Source of the DNA: Luteolibacter rhizosphaerae
Lineage (GTDB): Bacteria > Verrucomicrobiota > Verrucomicrobiia > Verrucomicrobiales > Akkermansiaceae
DNA: 64,000 nucleotides
Assembly (NCBI RefSeq): GCF_025950095.1
Contig: NZ_JAPDDR010000010.1
Span: forward strand, 62,001-126,000
Reading direction: 5' to 3'
The position numbers were made by a program, and so were the translations under genes. The notes under the pieces are model-generated. The model was not told the origin of the DNA. It did no database searches and saw only the letters and a program-made list of their open reading frames with translations. This document shows positions 17,288-26,582 of this stretch, piece by piece. The first letter of the stretch is position 1; every line of letters begins with the position of its first letter.

Positions 17288-18883
17288 ATGACCCACTGCC
17301 GCCACCTTTCCGCCGCTATTTGCTTGGCCTCCGCCATTCCCGCGCTGCTCTCCGCGAATGACGCCACCTTCGAAGCCGTGAAGGAGAAGGCGCGCGGCTT
17401 GGCCGCCAAGCCCTATCAGGCGTCGGCTAACAAGCTCGACGACTTCTGGGCGAACCTCAGCTACGACCAGCACCGCGACATCCGCTTCAAGATGGAGTCC
17501 GGCCTGTGGTGGGACGAAAGTCCCTTCTCCATCGACTTCTTCCACCCCGGCTGGACCGCGAAGAAGACTGTCTCCCTCTACGAGGTCAAGGAGGGCGAGG
17601 ACAAGGAGCTGAAGTTCGACACCTCGCTCTTCGACTACGGTAAGCAGAAGGTCCCCTCCGCCGTGCCCGCCCCGCCGGGCTATGCCGGCTGGCGCGCGCG
17701 CACGCACCTGAACTCGAAGGACTACATGGACGAGTTCCTCGTCTTTCTCGGTGCCAGCTATTTCCGCGCGATCCCTGCCAAGTCGCCCTATGGGCTTTCC
17801 GCGCGCGGCCTCTCGATCAATAGCGGCCTGCCCGGCGTGCCGGAGGAGTTCCCGGACTTCACCGAGTTTCATCTGGAGAAGCCCGCGAAGGACTCCAAGT
17901 CCATGACCGCCGTCGCCCTGCTCGAAGGCGAGAGCGTGGCCGGTGCCTACAAGTTCACGGTTACGCCCGGCACCGAGACGGTGATGGATGTGGAGGCGGA
18001 GCTCACCCTGCGCCGCCCGGTCCAGCAGCTCGGCCTCGCGCCCTTCTCCAGCATGTTCTGGTTCGGCGAGAACACCCACCCGCGCCCGTATGACTTCCGC
18101 CCGGAGGTGCACGATAGCGATGGCTTCCTGATGGAGCTCGGCAGCGGCAATCTCCACTACCGCCCGCTGGAGCATACCCACAACCAATTCCGCCACTGCG
18201 TCTTCACCATGGAGAAGCCACGCTCCTGGTCGCTGGTGCAGCGGGACCGCTCCTTCACCTCCTATCAAGACGTGGAGGCCGGCTATCACGATCGCCCCAC
18301 GGTGAAGGTCGAGCCGGTCGAAGGCTTCGACAACGGCAAGCTGCACCTGATCGAGATGCCTACCATCGACGAGACGAACGACAACGTCATCCTCGTCTGG
18401 GAACCCACGCCCGCGCCGGAGATCGGCAAGCCCTTCCGCTTCCACTATCGCCTCCACTGGGTGCGCGACCTGCCGCCCACCGGTCTCTTCGCCGCGAAGG
18501 CCACCCGTGCCGGCAACCCCGTGCAGAAGCCGGACGAAGTGCTGGTGAGCATCGACTTCGCCAAGCCGCTCTATCCGGAGAAGAAGGTCGGCGATCCGAA
18601 ATGGGATGACATCTCAAAGTTCAAGCCGGTCGTGACCGTGAACCAAGAGGGTGTGAAGCTCATCCACGTGGGTCTCACCGATTTGAGCATGCCGAACGTG
18701 GATGACCTCCCCGCCGGCCTCGGCCGCAGCGAGACGGTCCACATGCCGCAGGTGCTACGCGCCTTCTTCGTGCTCGATCCTGGCAAGGGTGTGAACGACA
18801 TCGACATGACCTGCGAGCTGCAGGACGAGTCCGGCAAGGTGGTCTCCGAGCGCTGGGTCTACCTCTGGAAGCGCACGCACTGA
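17288..18883 (+). CDS. opgG: Periplasmic glucan biosynthesis protein OpgG/MdoG family
   Basis: 531 residues from the ATG at 17288. A signal peptide (HLSAAICLASAIPALLSAND) replaces the cytosolic stretch that a longer upstream start would add. 'YQASANKLDDFWANLSYDQH' and 'IRFKMESGLWW' match the start of the OpgG beta-sandwich. 'ASYFRAIPAKSPYGLSARGL' is the most conserved block of the family, followed by the C-terminal Ig-like domain. The family acts in periplasmic osmoregulated beta-glucan backbone processing. No opgH is adjacent, so the partner must be elsewhere or absent. Confidence 0.88.
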   Translation: MTHCRHLSAAICLASAIPALLSANDATFEAVKEKARGLAAKPYQASANKLDDFWANLSYDQHRDIRFKMESGLWWDESPFSIDFFHPGWTAKKTVSLYEVKEGEDKELKFDTSLFDYGKQKVPSAVPAPPGYAGWRARTHLNSKDYMDEFLVFLGASYFRAIPAKSPYGLSARGLSINSGLPGVPEEFPDFTEFHLEKPAKDSKSMTAVALLEGESVAGAYKFTVTPGTETVMDVEAELTLRRPVQQLGLAPFSSMFWFGENTHPRPYDFRPEVHDSDGFLMELGSGNLHYRPLEHTHNQFRHCVFTMEKPRSWSLVQRDRSFTSYQDVEAGYHDRPTVKVEPVEGFDNGKLHLIEMPTIDETNDNVILVWEPTPAPEIGKPFRFHYRLHWVRDLPPTGLFAAKATRAGNPVQKPDEVLVSIDFAKPLYPEKKVGDPKWDDISKFKPVVTVNQEGVKLIHVGLTDLSMPNVDDLPAGLGRSETVHMPQVLRAFFVLDPGKGVNDIDMTCELQDESGKVVSERWVYLWKRTH

Positions 18884-18896
18884 GGGGACCGAGCAC

Positions 18897-19523
18897 CTAT
18901 CGCTTCTTCCCTGCCGGTCGCGCCGATGCGACTGGCACGGTGGCCCGCCCGCGTTTCTCGATCTTCGTGTGGCCGTCGATCACCAGCGCGTTCATGTCGA
19001 AGCCTTGGCCGGTCGCGACCGTCTTCATGCGCTCGAATTCCTTGGCCGGGATGGTGGCGGAGCGGGATAGGAACCACAGGCTCTTGCGATCCGGCGTGCC
19101 GACGATGACATGGCGGTAGTCCGGCGAGAGATCGATGATCCAGTAGTTCCCCTCCTTGGGAGCGGGGATCGCCTTCGAGTACCAGTTGTTCGGGAATGTC
19201 ACCTTGAGCCGGTTGGCAGTGGCATCCACGGGGGTCGCCACGCCTTCGATCTTGCGGCTTGATCCATCCGCACGGATGCAGGTGTTCACCACCTTGATCG
19301 TGCCGTCCTTGTTCTTCGAATACTCCGCCGTGGCCGATTCGCAGCCGCTCTGGAACCACTTGGGATAGCGCGCGATCTCGAACCATTTCCCCGCATAGCG
19401 GTCCACGCTCACTTTCCCGGTGGTCTTCAGCGGCTTGGCAGCGGCCCCGCGCCCGCCATCGGCAGCGCAGGAGCTCAGGACGGCGGCGAGGGCGAGAGCG
19501 GGAAGGCAGAAACGAGGGGTCAT
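18897..19523 (-). CDS. blc: Outer-membrane lipoprotein of the lipocalin (Blc) family
   Basis: 208 residues. The lipoprotein signal ends in the lipobox LSSC with C19 as the lipidation site. The lipocalin signature 'YAGKWFEIARYP' contains the invariant G-x-W. Further family blocks are 'GCESATAEYS' and 'YWIIDLSPDYRHVIVGTPDR', ending with 'LWFLSRS'. Blc-type lipocalins bind fatty acids or lysophospholipids under envelope stress. A basic C-terminal tail after about residue 185 is longer than usual. The gene is convergent with opgG, 13 bp apart. Confidence 0.88.
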   Translation of the reverse strand: MTPRFCLPALALAAVLSSCAADGGRGAAAKPLKTTGKVSVDRYAGKWFEIARYPKWFQSGCESATAEYSKNKDGTIKVVNTCIRADGSSRKIEGVATPVDATANRLKVTFPNNWYSKAIPAPKEGNYWIIDLSPDYRHVIVGTPDRKSLWFLSRSATIPAKEFERMKTVATGQGFDMNALVIDGHTKIEKRGRATVPVASARPAGKKR

Positions 19524-19569
19524 CCTGCAAGCTAGATCAAGCCTGCAGGATTTTCAAAGCGAGCTTTTG

Positions 19570-20022
19570 TCAGTGAACCAACTCGATTCCGTGCTGCGCG
19601 CAGAGGGCTGCTGCGGATTCCGGATTGAAGCGCCCGCTGCGGGACAGTTCGTCGGCATCGCGGAAGAACTTCTCGTGCCCGCCGGGGGTCGCGACGGCGA
19701 TGAACTCCGCGTCCTCCCCCGATTCGTTCCAGAAGCGGTGATTCACCCACGGGGCCACCGTCACGGTATCGCCCTCGTGCAGTTCGGCTTTCTGGCCATC
19801 GGCTTCCACGCTGAGGCATCCGCGCAGTACATGGAAGCGCTCGATCTCCGCGTGACGGTGCAGCGGGGCACCCGTGCCGGGCCGGGCGAAGATCCTCGTC
19901 ACTAGGCAAGCTCCGCCCGTATCGGCGGATTCAGCGACGATATTCACGCGCACGCCGAACACATCGAGGTTTGCTGCGGGCTGCGCTCTTTCCAAGGTCC
20001 ACGCCGGGGTATCGGTTGTCAT
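19570..20022 (-). CDS. Single-domain cupin protein
   Basis: 150 residues with both cupin motifs. Motif 1 in 'PLHRHAEIERFHVLRGCLSV' provides two His, one Glu and the terminal Gly. Motif 2 'GDTVTVAPWVNHRFWN' supplies the last His. Metal binding is therefore likely. Small cupins may be sugar-processing, dioxygenase or storage-type proteins, and no substrate can be assigned. 46 bp separate it from the downstream lipocalin gene on the same strand, so they may share a transcript. Confidence 0.8.
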   Translation of the reverse strand: MTTDTPAWTLERAQPAANLDVFGVRVNIVAESADTGGACLVTRIFARPGTGAPLHRHAEIERFHVLRGCLSVEADGQKAELHEGDTVTVAPWVNHRFWNESGEDAEFIAVATPGGHEKFFRDADELSRSGRFNPESAAALCAQHGIELVH

Positions 20023-20144
20023 AGCTCGCTTTCAGGCTATCCATTGAGGGTCCTCTCGCCAATACCACCAAAGATGGCATCCTTGAGGGTCCGCATTTCA
20101 AGCGCTTGTCGCCTGGTTGAAGCACCACCTAGCATCCACGACAG

Positions 20145-22094
20145 ATGACACTCCGCGAGATCGCTGCTTCGGCCTTCGCTATCTGCTCAGGAATCGCTTC
20201 CGCCGCGGACTACCACGTGAGTCTGTCCGGGCTCGACACGAATCCCGGCACGCAGGGCCAGCCCTGGCGCACGATCCAGAAAGCGGCGGCCACGGTGGTG
20301 GCGGGCGATACCGTCCACATTCACGCGGGAATCTACATTGAGCGCGTCACGATCGAGAATCGTCACGGCAGCGCCGCACTTCCGATCGTCTTCAAGAAGT
20401 TCGCGGCAGATACAGGCAGCGTCATCATCTCGCAGAGCGGCGTGACCCCGCCCGACGATCTCACCGCCGTGCTCGCGATCCGCAACTGCGATCACCTCGT
20501 GGTGCGGGACCTTGAGATCGCGGATTACAAGACCGCGGGCACTGCCGCCGAGCAGCGCGCGCAGTTGCCCGTCGGCATTCATGTCAGCGGCAGCGGCACC
20601 GGCATCCAGATTCGCGGCTGCAAGGTTCACGACATTTGGCAAAGCAGCCCGACCCAGAACAACTACAACGCGAACGGCTTCGGCATCGCGGTGTATGGCG
20701 AGCAATCCTCGCCGATCGATCAACTCGTGATCGATGGCTGCGAGGTCTACAACCTCCGCACCGGTGCCAGCGAATCCCTGGTGCTGAACGGCAACGTCAC
20801 CAACTTCGCCGTCACCAACAACATCGTCCGCGACTGCAACAACATCGGCATCGACTTCATCGGCTTCGAGGGCACAAACCCGGTGGAAGCACTCGACCAG
20901 GCGCGCAACGGCATCTGCTCCGGCAACGTGGTTTTCCGCATCGATTCGAAGTTCAACCCGGTCTATGGCGGGAACTTCACCACCGGCGGAGGTAATGCCA
21001 CCCGCAGCGCGCCGGGTCTCTACGTCGATGGCGGGCGCGACATCATCCTCGAACGCAATCATGTCTACGATTGCAACTTCGCCATCTCCATCGGCAGCGA
21101 GAACACCGGCAAGGTGGTGAGCGGGGTTACGGTCCGCAACAACGTCTTCCACCACTGCCACGTCGGCGGCATCGTGGTCGGAGGCTCGGAAACCACCAAC
21201 GGCGGCACCACGAACAGCAGCTTCACCCACAACACGATCTACGGCAACGACACCGTCTCGCAAGGCGGTGGCCAGTTCTCGATCCAGAATCACGTGAGCG
21301 GCCTCACGGTCCGCCGCAATGTGATGGTATCCACCTCCTCCTTCTCGCAATTCATCCTGAAAGGGAACAACACCGGCAGCGTTGCCGCCGGAGCCATCGA
21401 CTGGAATCTCTACTACGCCCCGCCCGGCGGCAGCTTCGAGTTCATCTCGAACAACACCGCGCGCACCAGCTTCGCCGCATGGCAGAGCGCCAGCGCGCAG
21501 GACACCCACTCCAGCCTCATCACGACATCTCCGGGCTTCGTGGGCAGCACACTGACAGCGGCTTCCCCTGCCGCCGATTTCGCCATCACCGCGAGCTCTC
21601 CTGCAAAGGACACGGGCGACAGCGCGGCGCTACCCTTTACCCCGGCAGCGAATGAGAAAGACTATCGTGGCCGCAGCCGGATTGCGGGAGGCCGCGTGGA
21701 TATCGGGGCCTTCGAGTTCATGACCGCGCTCCAGGAGTGGCGGGACATCCACTTCACGCTTCCCGATGGTGGACCCGGAGCAGGCAGCGAGGAAGACCCG
21801 GATGGCGACGGAGTCTCCAATCTGATCGAATACTCACAGGGCATGAACCCGGTACTAGCGGATCGCAGCGCCCTGCCCGCGACCACCCGCACGCAAGACT
21901 CCCTTCGCTTCACCTATCGCAAGGCCGTGCCCGGGCTGAGCTATGCCGTCGAGAGCAGTGGCACCCTGGGATCCTGGTCCCCTGCCCTGTCACCCGAGCA
22001 AAGCGACGGTCTCGGCCTCTTTTGGCGCGACCTCCCGCTCAGCGCGGGCAAGCAGTTCATCCGCCTGAAGGTGAGCTCGCCCGAGACTTGGTGA
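20145..22094 (+). CDS. Secreted right-handed parallel beta-helix protein
   Basis: 649 residues. A signal peptide ends near residue 22 (IASAAD). 'YHVSLSGLDTNPGTQGQPWR' and 'TIQKAAATVVAGDTVHIHAG' are the typical DUF1565/pectate-lyase-like entry to a beta-helix. Asn/Gly-rich coils run to about residue 480, with many 'NN-V' ladder positions (e.g. 'VRNNVFHHCHVGGIVVGG'). A 'DPDGDGVSNLIEYSQGMNP' segment near 545-565 is the calcium-binding linker often found before Verrucomicrobia C-terminal anchors. It is probably a polysaccharide lyase or adhesin; catalytic residues are not identifiable. Confidence 0.78.
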   Translation: MTLREIAASAFAICSGIASAADYHVSLSGLDTNPGTQGQPWRTIQKAAATVVAGDTVHIHAGIYIERVTIENRHGSAALPIVFKKFAADTGSVIISQSGVTPPDDLTAVLAIRNCDHLVVRDLEIADYKTAGTAAEQRAQLPVGIHVSGSGTGIQIRGCKVHDIWQSSPTQNNYNANGFGIAVYGEQSSPIDQLVIDGCEVYNLRTGASESLVLNGNVTNFAVTNNIVRDCNNIGIDFIGFEGTNPVEALDQARNGICSGNVVFRIDSKFNPVYGGNFTTGGGNATRSAPGLYVDGGRDIILERNHVYDCNFAISIGSENTGKVVSGVTVRNNVFHHCHVGGIVVGGSETTNGGTTNSSFTHNTIYGNDTVSQGGGQFSIQNHVSGLTVRRNVMVSTSSFSQFILKGNNTGSVAAGAIDWNLYYAPPGGSFEFISNNTARTSFAAWQSASAQDTHSSLITTSPGFVGSTLTAASPAADFAITASSPAKDTGDSAALPFTPAANEKDYRGRSRIAGGRVDIGAFEFMTALQEWRDIHFTLPDGGPGAGSEEDPDGDGVSNLIEYSQGMNPVLADRSALPATTRTQDSLRFTYRKAVPGLSYAVESSGTLGSWSPALSPEQSDGLGLFWRDLPLSAGKQFIRLKVSSPETW

Positions 22095-22096
22095 GC

Positions 22097-22801
22097 TCAG
22101 ACCGCGGCCACCACCTCGCCGGAGAGCTCCGGGAAGCAGCGCAGGAAATCCGGATCATGCGGAGCCTCGATCCGCAGCATCTCGCCGGTGTAGGGGTGCG
22201 AGATCTCCAGCACTTTCGCCTGCAGGAGCATGCGGGTGCCGGTGCCGAGAAGGCTGCCCAGCTCATCCGAGCGATCCACGCCGGCATAGCGGTAGTCGCC
22301 CACGATCGGGTGACCATCGTCCACGAGGTGGCGGCGGATCTGGTGGTAACGCCCCGTGTAGGGCCGTGCCTCCAGCAGCGAGAGGCTCAGGTTCGGCATC
22401 TCCGGGAAGCTCCCCGCCTCCGCCACCAGCAGGCGTTGGAAATCCGTGCGGGCACTCAGCGGCGGCTCGTCCTGGGATTTCTGCAGCGCACGCTCGCAGC
22501 ACCAGCGCTCCGGCGTCACGCCATCCACCACGGTTAGGTAGGTCTTCTGCACCCGCCGCTGCTCGAAGGACTGCTGCACGATCGCGCAGGTCGCCCGGTC
22601 GCGGGCGAAAAGCAGGACCCCGGAGGTCGGGCGATCAAGGCGGTGCACCACGTAGACCTGCTGGTCCAGCTCGTCCCGCACGCGCTTCATCGCAATCCAC
22701 TCCGGCGATTCCTCATCACGCCCCGGGTGCACGATCATCCCCGCCGGCTTGTCGATCGCGACAAGGTGCTCGTCCAGGAATAGGATCCGCAGGGGCAACA
22801 T
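22097..22801 (-). CDS. RluA-family pseudouridine synthase
   Basis: 234 residues. The catalytic motif 'VHRLDRPTSGVLLFA' contains the active Asp of RluA-type synthases. 'ILFLDEHLVAIDKPAGMIVH' and 'ARPYTGRYHQIRRHL' are the other conserved blocks. There is no S4 domain, and the short length resembles the TruC/YqcB subgroup that modifies uridine 65 of tRNA. The exact RNA target is inference. The stop codon lies 2 bases from the end of the convergent beta-helix gene. Confidence 0.88.
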   Translation of the reverse strand: MLPLRILFLDEHLVAIDKPAGMIVHPGRDEESPEWIAMKRVRDELDQQVYVVHRLDRPTSGVLLFARDRATCAIVQQSFEQRRVQKTYLTVVDGVTPERWCCERALQKSQDEPPLSARTDFQRLLVAEAGSFPEMPNLSLSLLEARPYTGRYHQIRRHLVDDGHPIVGDYRYAGVDRSDELGSLLGTGTRMLLQAKVLEISHPYTGEMLRIEAPHDPDFLRCFPELSGEVVAAV

Positions 22802-22912
22802 GCGGCGCTGGCATGACCGGCCCGCCGCCCCAAGTCAACCCCGCGGGCGGGCCGCCCCGGGAATCGCTGATAGGATGCCCCTCCCGGCAGCGTTGCAGAA
22901 GGGAAACCCGCC

Positions 22913-24028
22913 ATGTCCACCATCACCCGGCGCTCCTGCCTGCAACGCCTCGGTCTCGCGATCCCGGCCAGCTTCCTCAGCCCGCACGCTTTCGCCGCAG
23001 CGGTGGAGCCCTCCGCCGCCGAGCAGGATGCCATCGAGGCCATCGCGAAGGCTTTCATGGAGAAGTTCCAAGTGCCCGCCCTCTCGGTCGCCTTCGGCAC
23101 GGACGAGAGCCCGCTCTTCAGCGGCGCCTACGGCATGGCCGACAAGGATCGCTCGGAGAAGGTCACCCCGGAGCATCGCTTCCGCATCGCCAGCGTGGCC
23201 AAGCCCGTCACCGCGGTGGCGATCTTCCGCCTGATCGAGCAGGGCAAGCTGAAGCTGGACGAGCCGGTCTTCGGCAAGCGGCGCTACTTCGAGGCGGATC
23301 TCCCTGCCGCCCGGCAGGAGCGTTTGGAGAAGATTACCATCCATCACTTGCTCGATCACACCTGCGGCGGCTGGGGAAATAGCCGCAACGACCCCATGTT
23401 CATGCATCCGGATCTCCGGCACGAGGACCTGATCGAGCGCACTCTGGAAGAGCAGCCTCTCGAGCACGAGCCGGGCACCCATTACTCCTACTCGAACTTC
23501 GGCTACTGCCTGCTCGGGCGCATCATCGAGAAGGTCAGCCGGAAATCCTACACCAGCTTCACGGGTGAATCGGTCTTCAAGCCCGCCAGCATCACCGGCA
23601 TGGAACTCGCGGGCAACACCCGCGACGAGCGGGCGAAGAACGAGGTGGTCTACTACGAGGGGGAGTCTCCCTACGGCATGAATGTGCGCCGCATGGATTC
23701 CCACGGCGGCTGGATCGCCTCGCCCGCGGATCTCGTGAAGTTCCTCGTCCACAGCGGCAAGACCGGCGGCCTGCTCAAGCCCGAGAGCATCGCCACCATG
23801 ACCACCGCTCCCGCCTGCCACGGCGGCTACGCCTGCGGCTGGGCCGTGAATGGCGCGCGCAACCGCTGGCACAATGGCAGCCTGCCCGGCACCTCGTCCA
23901 TCGCGGTGCGCACCTCCGGCGGACTGTCATGGGCGGCGCTCACGAATGTCCGTCGTGAAGGCATCGACCTGGCACTCGACCAGATGATGTGGCAGATGGC
24001 AAAGGCCGTGCCCGCATGGAAAGCATGA
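22913..24028 (+). CDS. Tat-exported serine hydrolase, beta-lactamase class C fold
   Basis: 371 residues. The N-terminus 'TRRSCLQRLGLAIPASF' is a twin-arginine signal. The three active-site motifs are S94-V-A-K97 (in 'RIASVAKPVT'), Y193-S-N195 and the H-x-G of 'RWHNGSLPGTSS'. These define the penicillin-binding/esterase superfamily; substrate could be a peptide, an ester or a beta-lactam. Its stop overlaps the start of the next gene (ATGA at 24025-24028), indicating an operon. Confidence 0.85.
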   Translation: MSTITRRSCLQRLGLAIPASFLSPHAFAAAVEPSAAEQDAIEAIAKAFMEKFQVPALSVAFGTDESPLFSGAYGMADKDRSEKVTPEHRFRIASVAKPVTAVAIFRLIEQGKLKLDEPVFGKRRYFEADLPAARQERLEKITIHHLLDHTCGGWGNSRNDPMFMHPDLRHEDLIERTLEEQPLEHEPGTHYSYSNFGYCLLGRIIEKVSRKSYTSFTGESVFKPASITGMELAGNTRDERAKNEVVYYEGESPYGMNVRRMDSHGGWIASPADLVKFLVHSGKTGGLLKPESIATMTTAPACHGGYACGWAVNGARNRWHNGSLPGTSSIAVRTSGGLSWAALTNVRREGIDLALDQMMWQMAKAVPAWKA

Positions 24029-25056
24029 AAGCCATGAGACTGCTTAGCATCCTCTTACTTCCGTCCCTCGCTCTCGCCTACGAGGACCCGGCCCCCAAGC
24101 GCTACGATCTCCAAGCCCGCGCCAGCGCCATCGACCCGCAGGCGAAGGAACATCCCGAGATCTCCTTCGCCTTCACCAAGGACGGCAAGCCCGCCGACCT
24201 GCAACACGCCTGTGTGGATACCCGCGTGCCGGACCAAGGCAAGCTGGTGATCTGGCTGATGGGGCACAACCAGGGGCTCTTCGAGCGGGTGTCTTCCTAC
24301 GGCCTGCACGCCATCCAGGTGCACTACGCGAACGGCTGGTTCTCCCAACTCTACTCCGGCGCGCCGCCTGCCGATGACCTCTACCTCTCGAAGATCCGGC
24401 TCGAAGCCGCCACCGGCGAGGACCTGAGCGACAAGGTCAGCATCCCCAAGCCCGACAGCATCATGGGCCGCTCGGTGGCATTCGTGAAGTGGCTCGACCG
24501 AGAGAACCCGCAGGGCGGGTGGAAGCAATTTCTAACAGAGGATGGCAAGGACCTGCGCTGGGAGAAGGTCATCCTCAGCGGCATTTCCCACGGCTCCACG
24601 ACCGCCGCCCGCATGGCCAAGCAGGTGAAGGTGGACCGCGTTGTCATGTTCTCCGGTCCCCGCGACCAATACGAGGCCTGGCAGTCCCTGCCCTCCGCCA
24701 CGCCGGGGAAGCGCTTCTTCGCTTTCACCCATGTCCTCGACGATGGCTGGGAGAACGACCACTACTGCCGCTCCTGGCAGATGCTCAAGCTGCAGGACTA
24801 CGGCCCGCTGGTGAATGTCGAGAACACCCCGCCGCCCTTCGGCAACTCACGCCGCTTGATCAGCGATGCCGATGTGAAGGGCGATGCCAAGCGCGCCCAC
24901 AGCGGTGTGGTCCCCGGCGGACAAGCGCCGAAGGATGAGAAGGGCAAGTATCTCCACGAGGAAGTTTGGCGCTACCTCTTCACCCACCCTGTCGAGCAGA
25001 CCGGCGAGCCCGTGCCCGCCGATCCCGATTGCCGCATGGAGCAGCGGAAGAAGTGA
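24025..25056 (+). CDS. Exported alpha/beta-hydrolase-like protein, BPSS1187 family
   Basis: 343 residues from the ATG overlapping the previous stop. The signal peptide 'RLLSILLLPSLALAY' supports this start. The nucleophile-elbow-like 'VILSGISHGSTTAARMAKQV' (G-x-S-H-G-S), followed by 'RVVMFSGPRDQYEAW' and a late 'HVLDDGWENDHYCRS', resembles the BPSS1187 alpha/beta-hydrolase family. Substrate is unknown. Translational coupling to the serine hydrolase suggests that the two exported hydrolases work together. Confidence 0.7.
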   Translation: MKAMRLLSILLLPSLALAYEDPAPKRYDLQARASAIDPQAKEHPEISFAFTKDGKPADLQHACVDTRVPDQGKLVIWLMGHNQGLFERVSSYGLHAIQVHYANGWFSQLYSGAPPADDLYLSKIRLEAATGEDLSDKVSIPKPDSIMGRSVAFVKWLDRENPQGGWKQFLTEDGKDLRWEKVILSGISHGSTTAARMAKQVKVDRVVMFSGPRDQYEAWQSLPSATPGKRFFAFTHVLDDGWENDHYCRSWQMLKLQDYGPLVNVENTPPPFGNSRRLISDADVKGDAKRAHSGVVPGGQAPKDEKGKYLHEEVWRYLFTHPVEQTGEPVPADPDCRMEQRKK

Positions 25057-25098
25057 CTTCCGCTTCGCTCCCGGGTTAGCCCCTCGCGGAGAGGAAGC

Positions 25099-26451
25099 TT
25101 ACTGGATGCCCAGGCGCTCCTTGTTCGCGGCCTTCCACTCGGCGTCGAGCTCTTGCACGGTCTTGCCGGTCCACTGCTTCCAGAGGTCCTCGCTGTAGCC
25201 CTGGTGGGTGGCGAGGTTGAGCTTCTTCATCAGGTCCTTCTCGTACTTCTTGATCACGAAGTCGTAGAAGTTCGCGGTGATGCGGTAGCTGGAGTCGTAG
25301 TTCGCGCTGGCGAAGTTGCGCTGGGTGATCTCGGCGCCCTTGGCCTGCGGCTCGAAGAGGAACCAGCGGATGTAGTCGGCCACGCCTTCCGTGACCCAGG
25401 TGGGCGGGCGCTGGCCGCGGGTGGAGCCGCCGGGGCTGCCGAACTGCACCACGTGAACGATCTCGTGGATGGCGCAGCCGATGGCCTCGCCGCCCTGCTG
25501 GTCGCGCATGAAGTTCGCGTTCAGCGTCACGTTATTACCGCTGGCGAAGGCGGGGACGCCCTGCGCATGGCCGGGTAGCGTGGTGGCCAGCTTCATGGTG
25601 AAGTTGATGGTGTCCGGCGGGGTGTAGCCATCGACCGGGATCATCTCGATGAGCTTGGGATACCAGTCCTCCATGACCGGCATCAGGTGTACCTTCGCCC
25701 ACTCGTGCAGGTCCGGGCTCTCGGAGGAATTGAGCACATACTTGAACTTGCCGTCTTTGGAAGTGAAGGTCTCTACCTTCTTCTCGAAGTGCTGGAGCGC
25801 GGGGCCCTTGGCATCGGTGATGTCGATCTCGCTGAAGAAGGTGTTGCCCTGACCGTGCGGGTTGTCATTCGCCGCGACGTCGAAGAGCAGGCGGCTGTAC
25901 TTGCCGAGCGGCTCGCCGCCTTCGGTGGAGATGAGCACGGAGTGCTGGCCGGCCTCGCCGTTCTTGCGGGTGTCCACTTCCGCGACGAGCTTCCAGCCGG
26001 CGGTGGCGGGATCGACCTCGGCGGCGGGCTCGGCATTGAAGCCGGGGGCAGTGCCATCCGCGGCGTAGAGCTTGTAGATCTGCGGGGCACGCGCACCGGT
26101 GTGCCAGGAGTAGGTGGCGATGTCCTTGACCTCGATCGGGGCCTTGAGCTCCACGCTCAGGCGGCCGCCCTTGTCGCCATTCGCGAAGAAGAAGTTCGCC
26201 TCCGGATCATCCTGGTTCGAGGGGCCGCGGCCATCCTTCACCACGGGCAGCACGCCGCAGGCTTCGTCCGCCTTGCCGGAGACCACGCGAAAGAAGGCAT
26301 CCTTGCCCGCGTCATTCATGGCGGGAGGACGGATGCCGCCGCTCTTGAAGCCAGCATCGGTGGCGCTGAAGCCGGTGGTGACTTTCACGGCCGGATCGGC
26401 GCAGACGGTGGAGACCAGGAGAAGAGTGGCGAGCGAGAAACGGGATTTCAT
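25099..26451 (-). CDS. Basic secretory protein (BSP) family metallopeptidase
   Basis: 450 residues from the ATG at 26449-26451, followed by signal peptide 'SRFSLATLLLVSTVCAD'. The N-terminal half is a discoidin-like beta-sandwich ('LYAADGTAPGFNAEP', 'SRLLFDVAANDN'). The C-terminal half is a BSP/PF04450 domain with zinc motif H329-E-I-V-H333. The downstream 'PTWVTEGVADYIRWFLFEPQ' carries the conserved Glu and Asp of the gluzincin-like site. It is probably a secreted peptidase; target unknown. The gene is convergent with the BPSS1187-like gene. Confidence 0.8.
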   Translation of the reverse strand: MKSRFSLATLLLVSTVCADPAVKVTTGFSATDAGFKSGGIRPPAMNDAGKDAFFRVVSGKADEACGVLPVVKDGRGPSNQDDPEANFFFANGDKGGRLSVELKAPIEVKDIATYSWHTGARAPQIYKLYAADGTAPGFNAEPAAEVDPATAGWKLVAEVDTRKNGEAGQHSVLISTEGGEPLGKYSRLLFDVAANDNPHGQGNTFFSEIDITDAKGPALQHFEKKVETFTSKDGKFKYVLNSSESPDLHEWAKVHLMPVMEDWYPKLIEMIPVDGYTPPDTINFTMKLATTLPGHAQGVPAFASGNNVTLNANFMRDQQGGEAIGCAIHEIVHVVQFGSPGGSTRGQRPPTWVTEGVADYIRWFLFEPQAKGAEITQRNFASANYDSSYRITANFYDFVIKKYEKDLMKKLNLATHQGYSEDLWKQWTGKTVQELDAEWKAANKERLGIQ

Positions 26452-26582
26452 GGGCGGATGGATTGGCAAGAACGTCGGAAAGCGCCCCCGGGGTTTAGCG
26501 CCCGGTGACGGCTTTGACCCAATCCAGCGCCAGAAGCGGGGGAATTTGTCGAAGGAGCGAAAAGTAATTGGCGAGACGACAC

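Noticed and set aside
15220..17409. Longer start of the GloVer protein overlapping opgG
   Set aside because: The extension would overlap the opgG start and hide the signal peptide; the ATG at 17079 immediately precedes a proper signal sequence.
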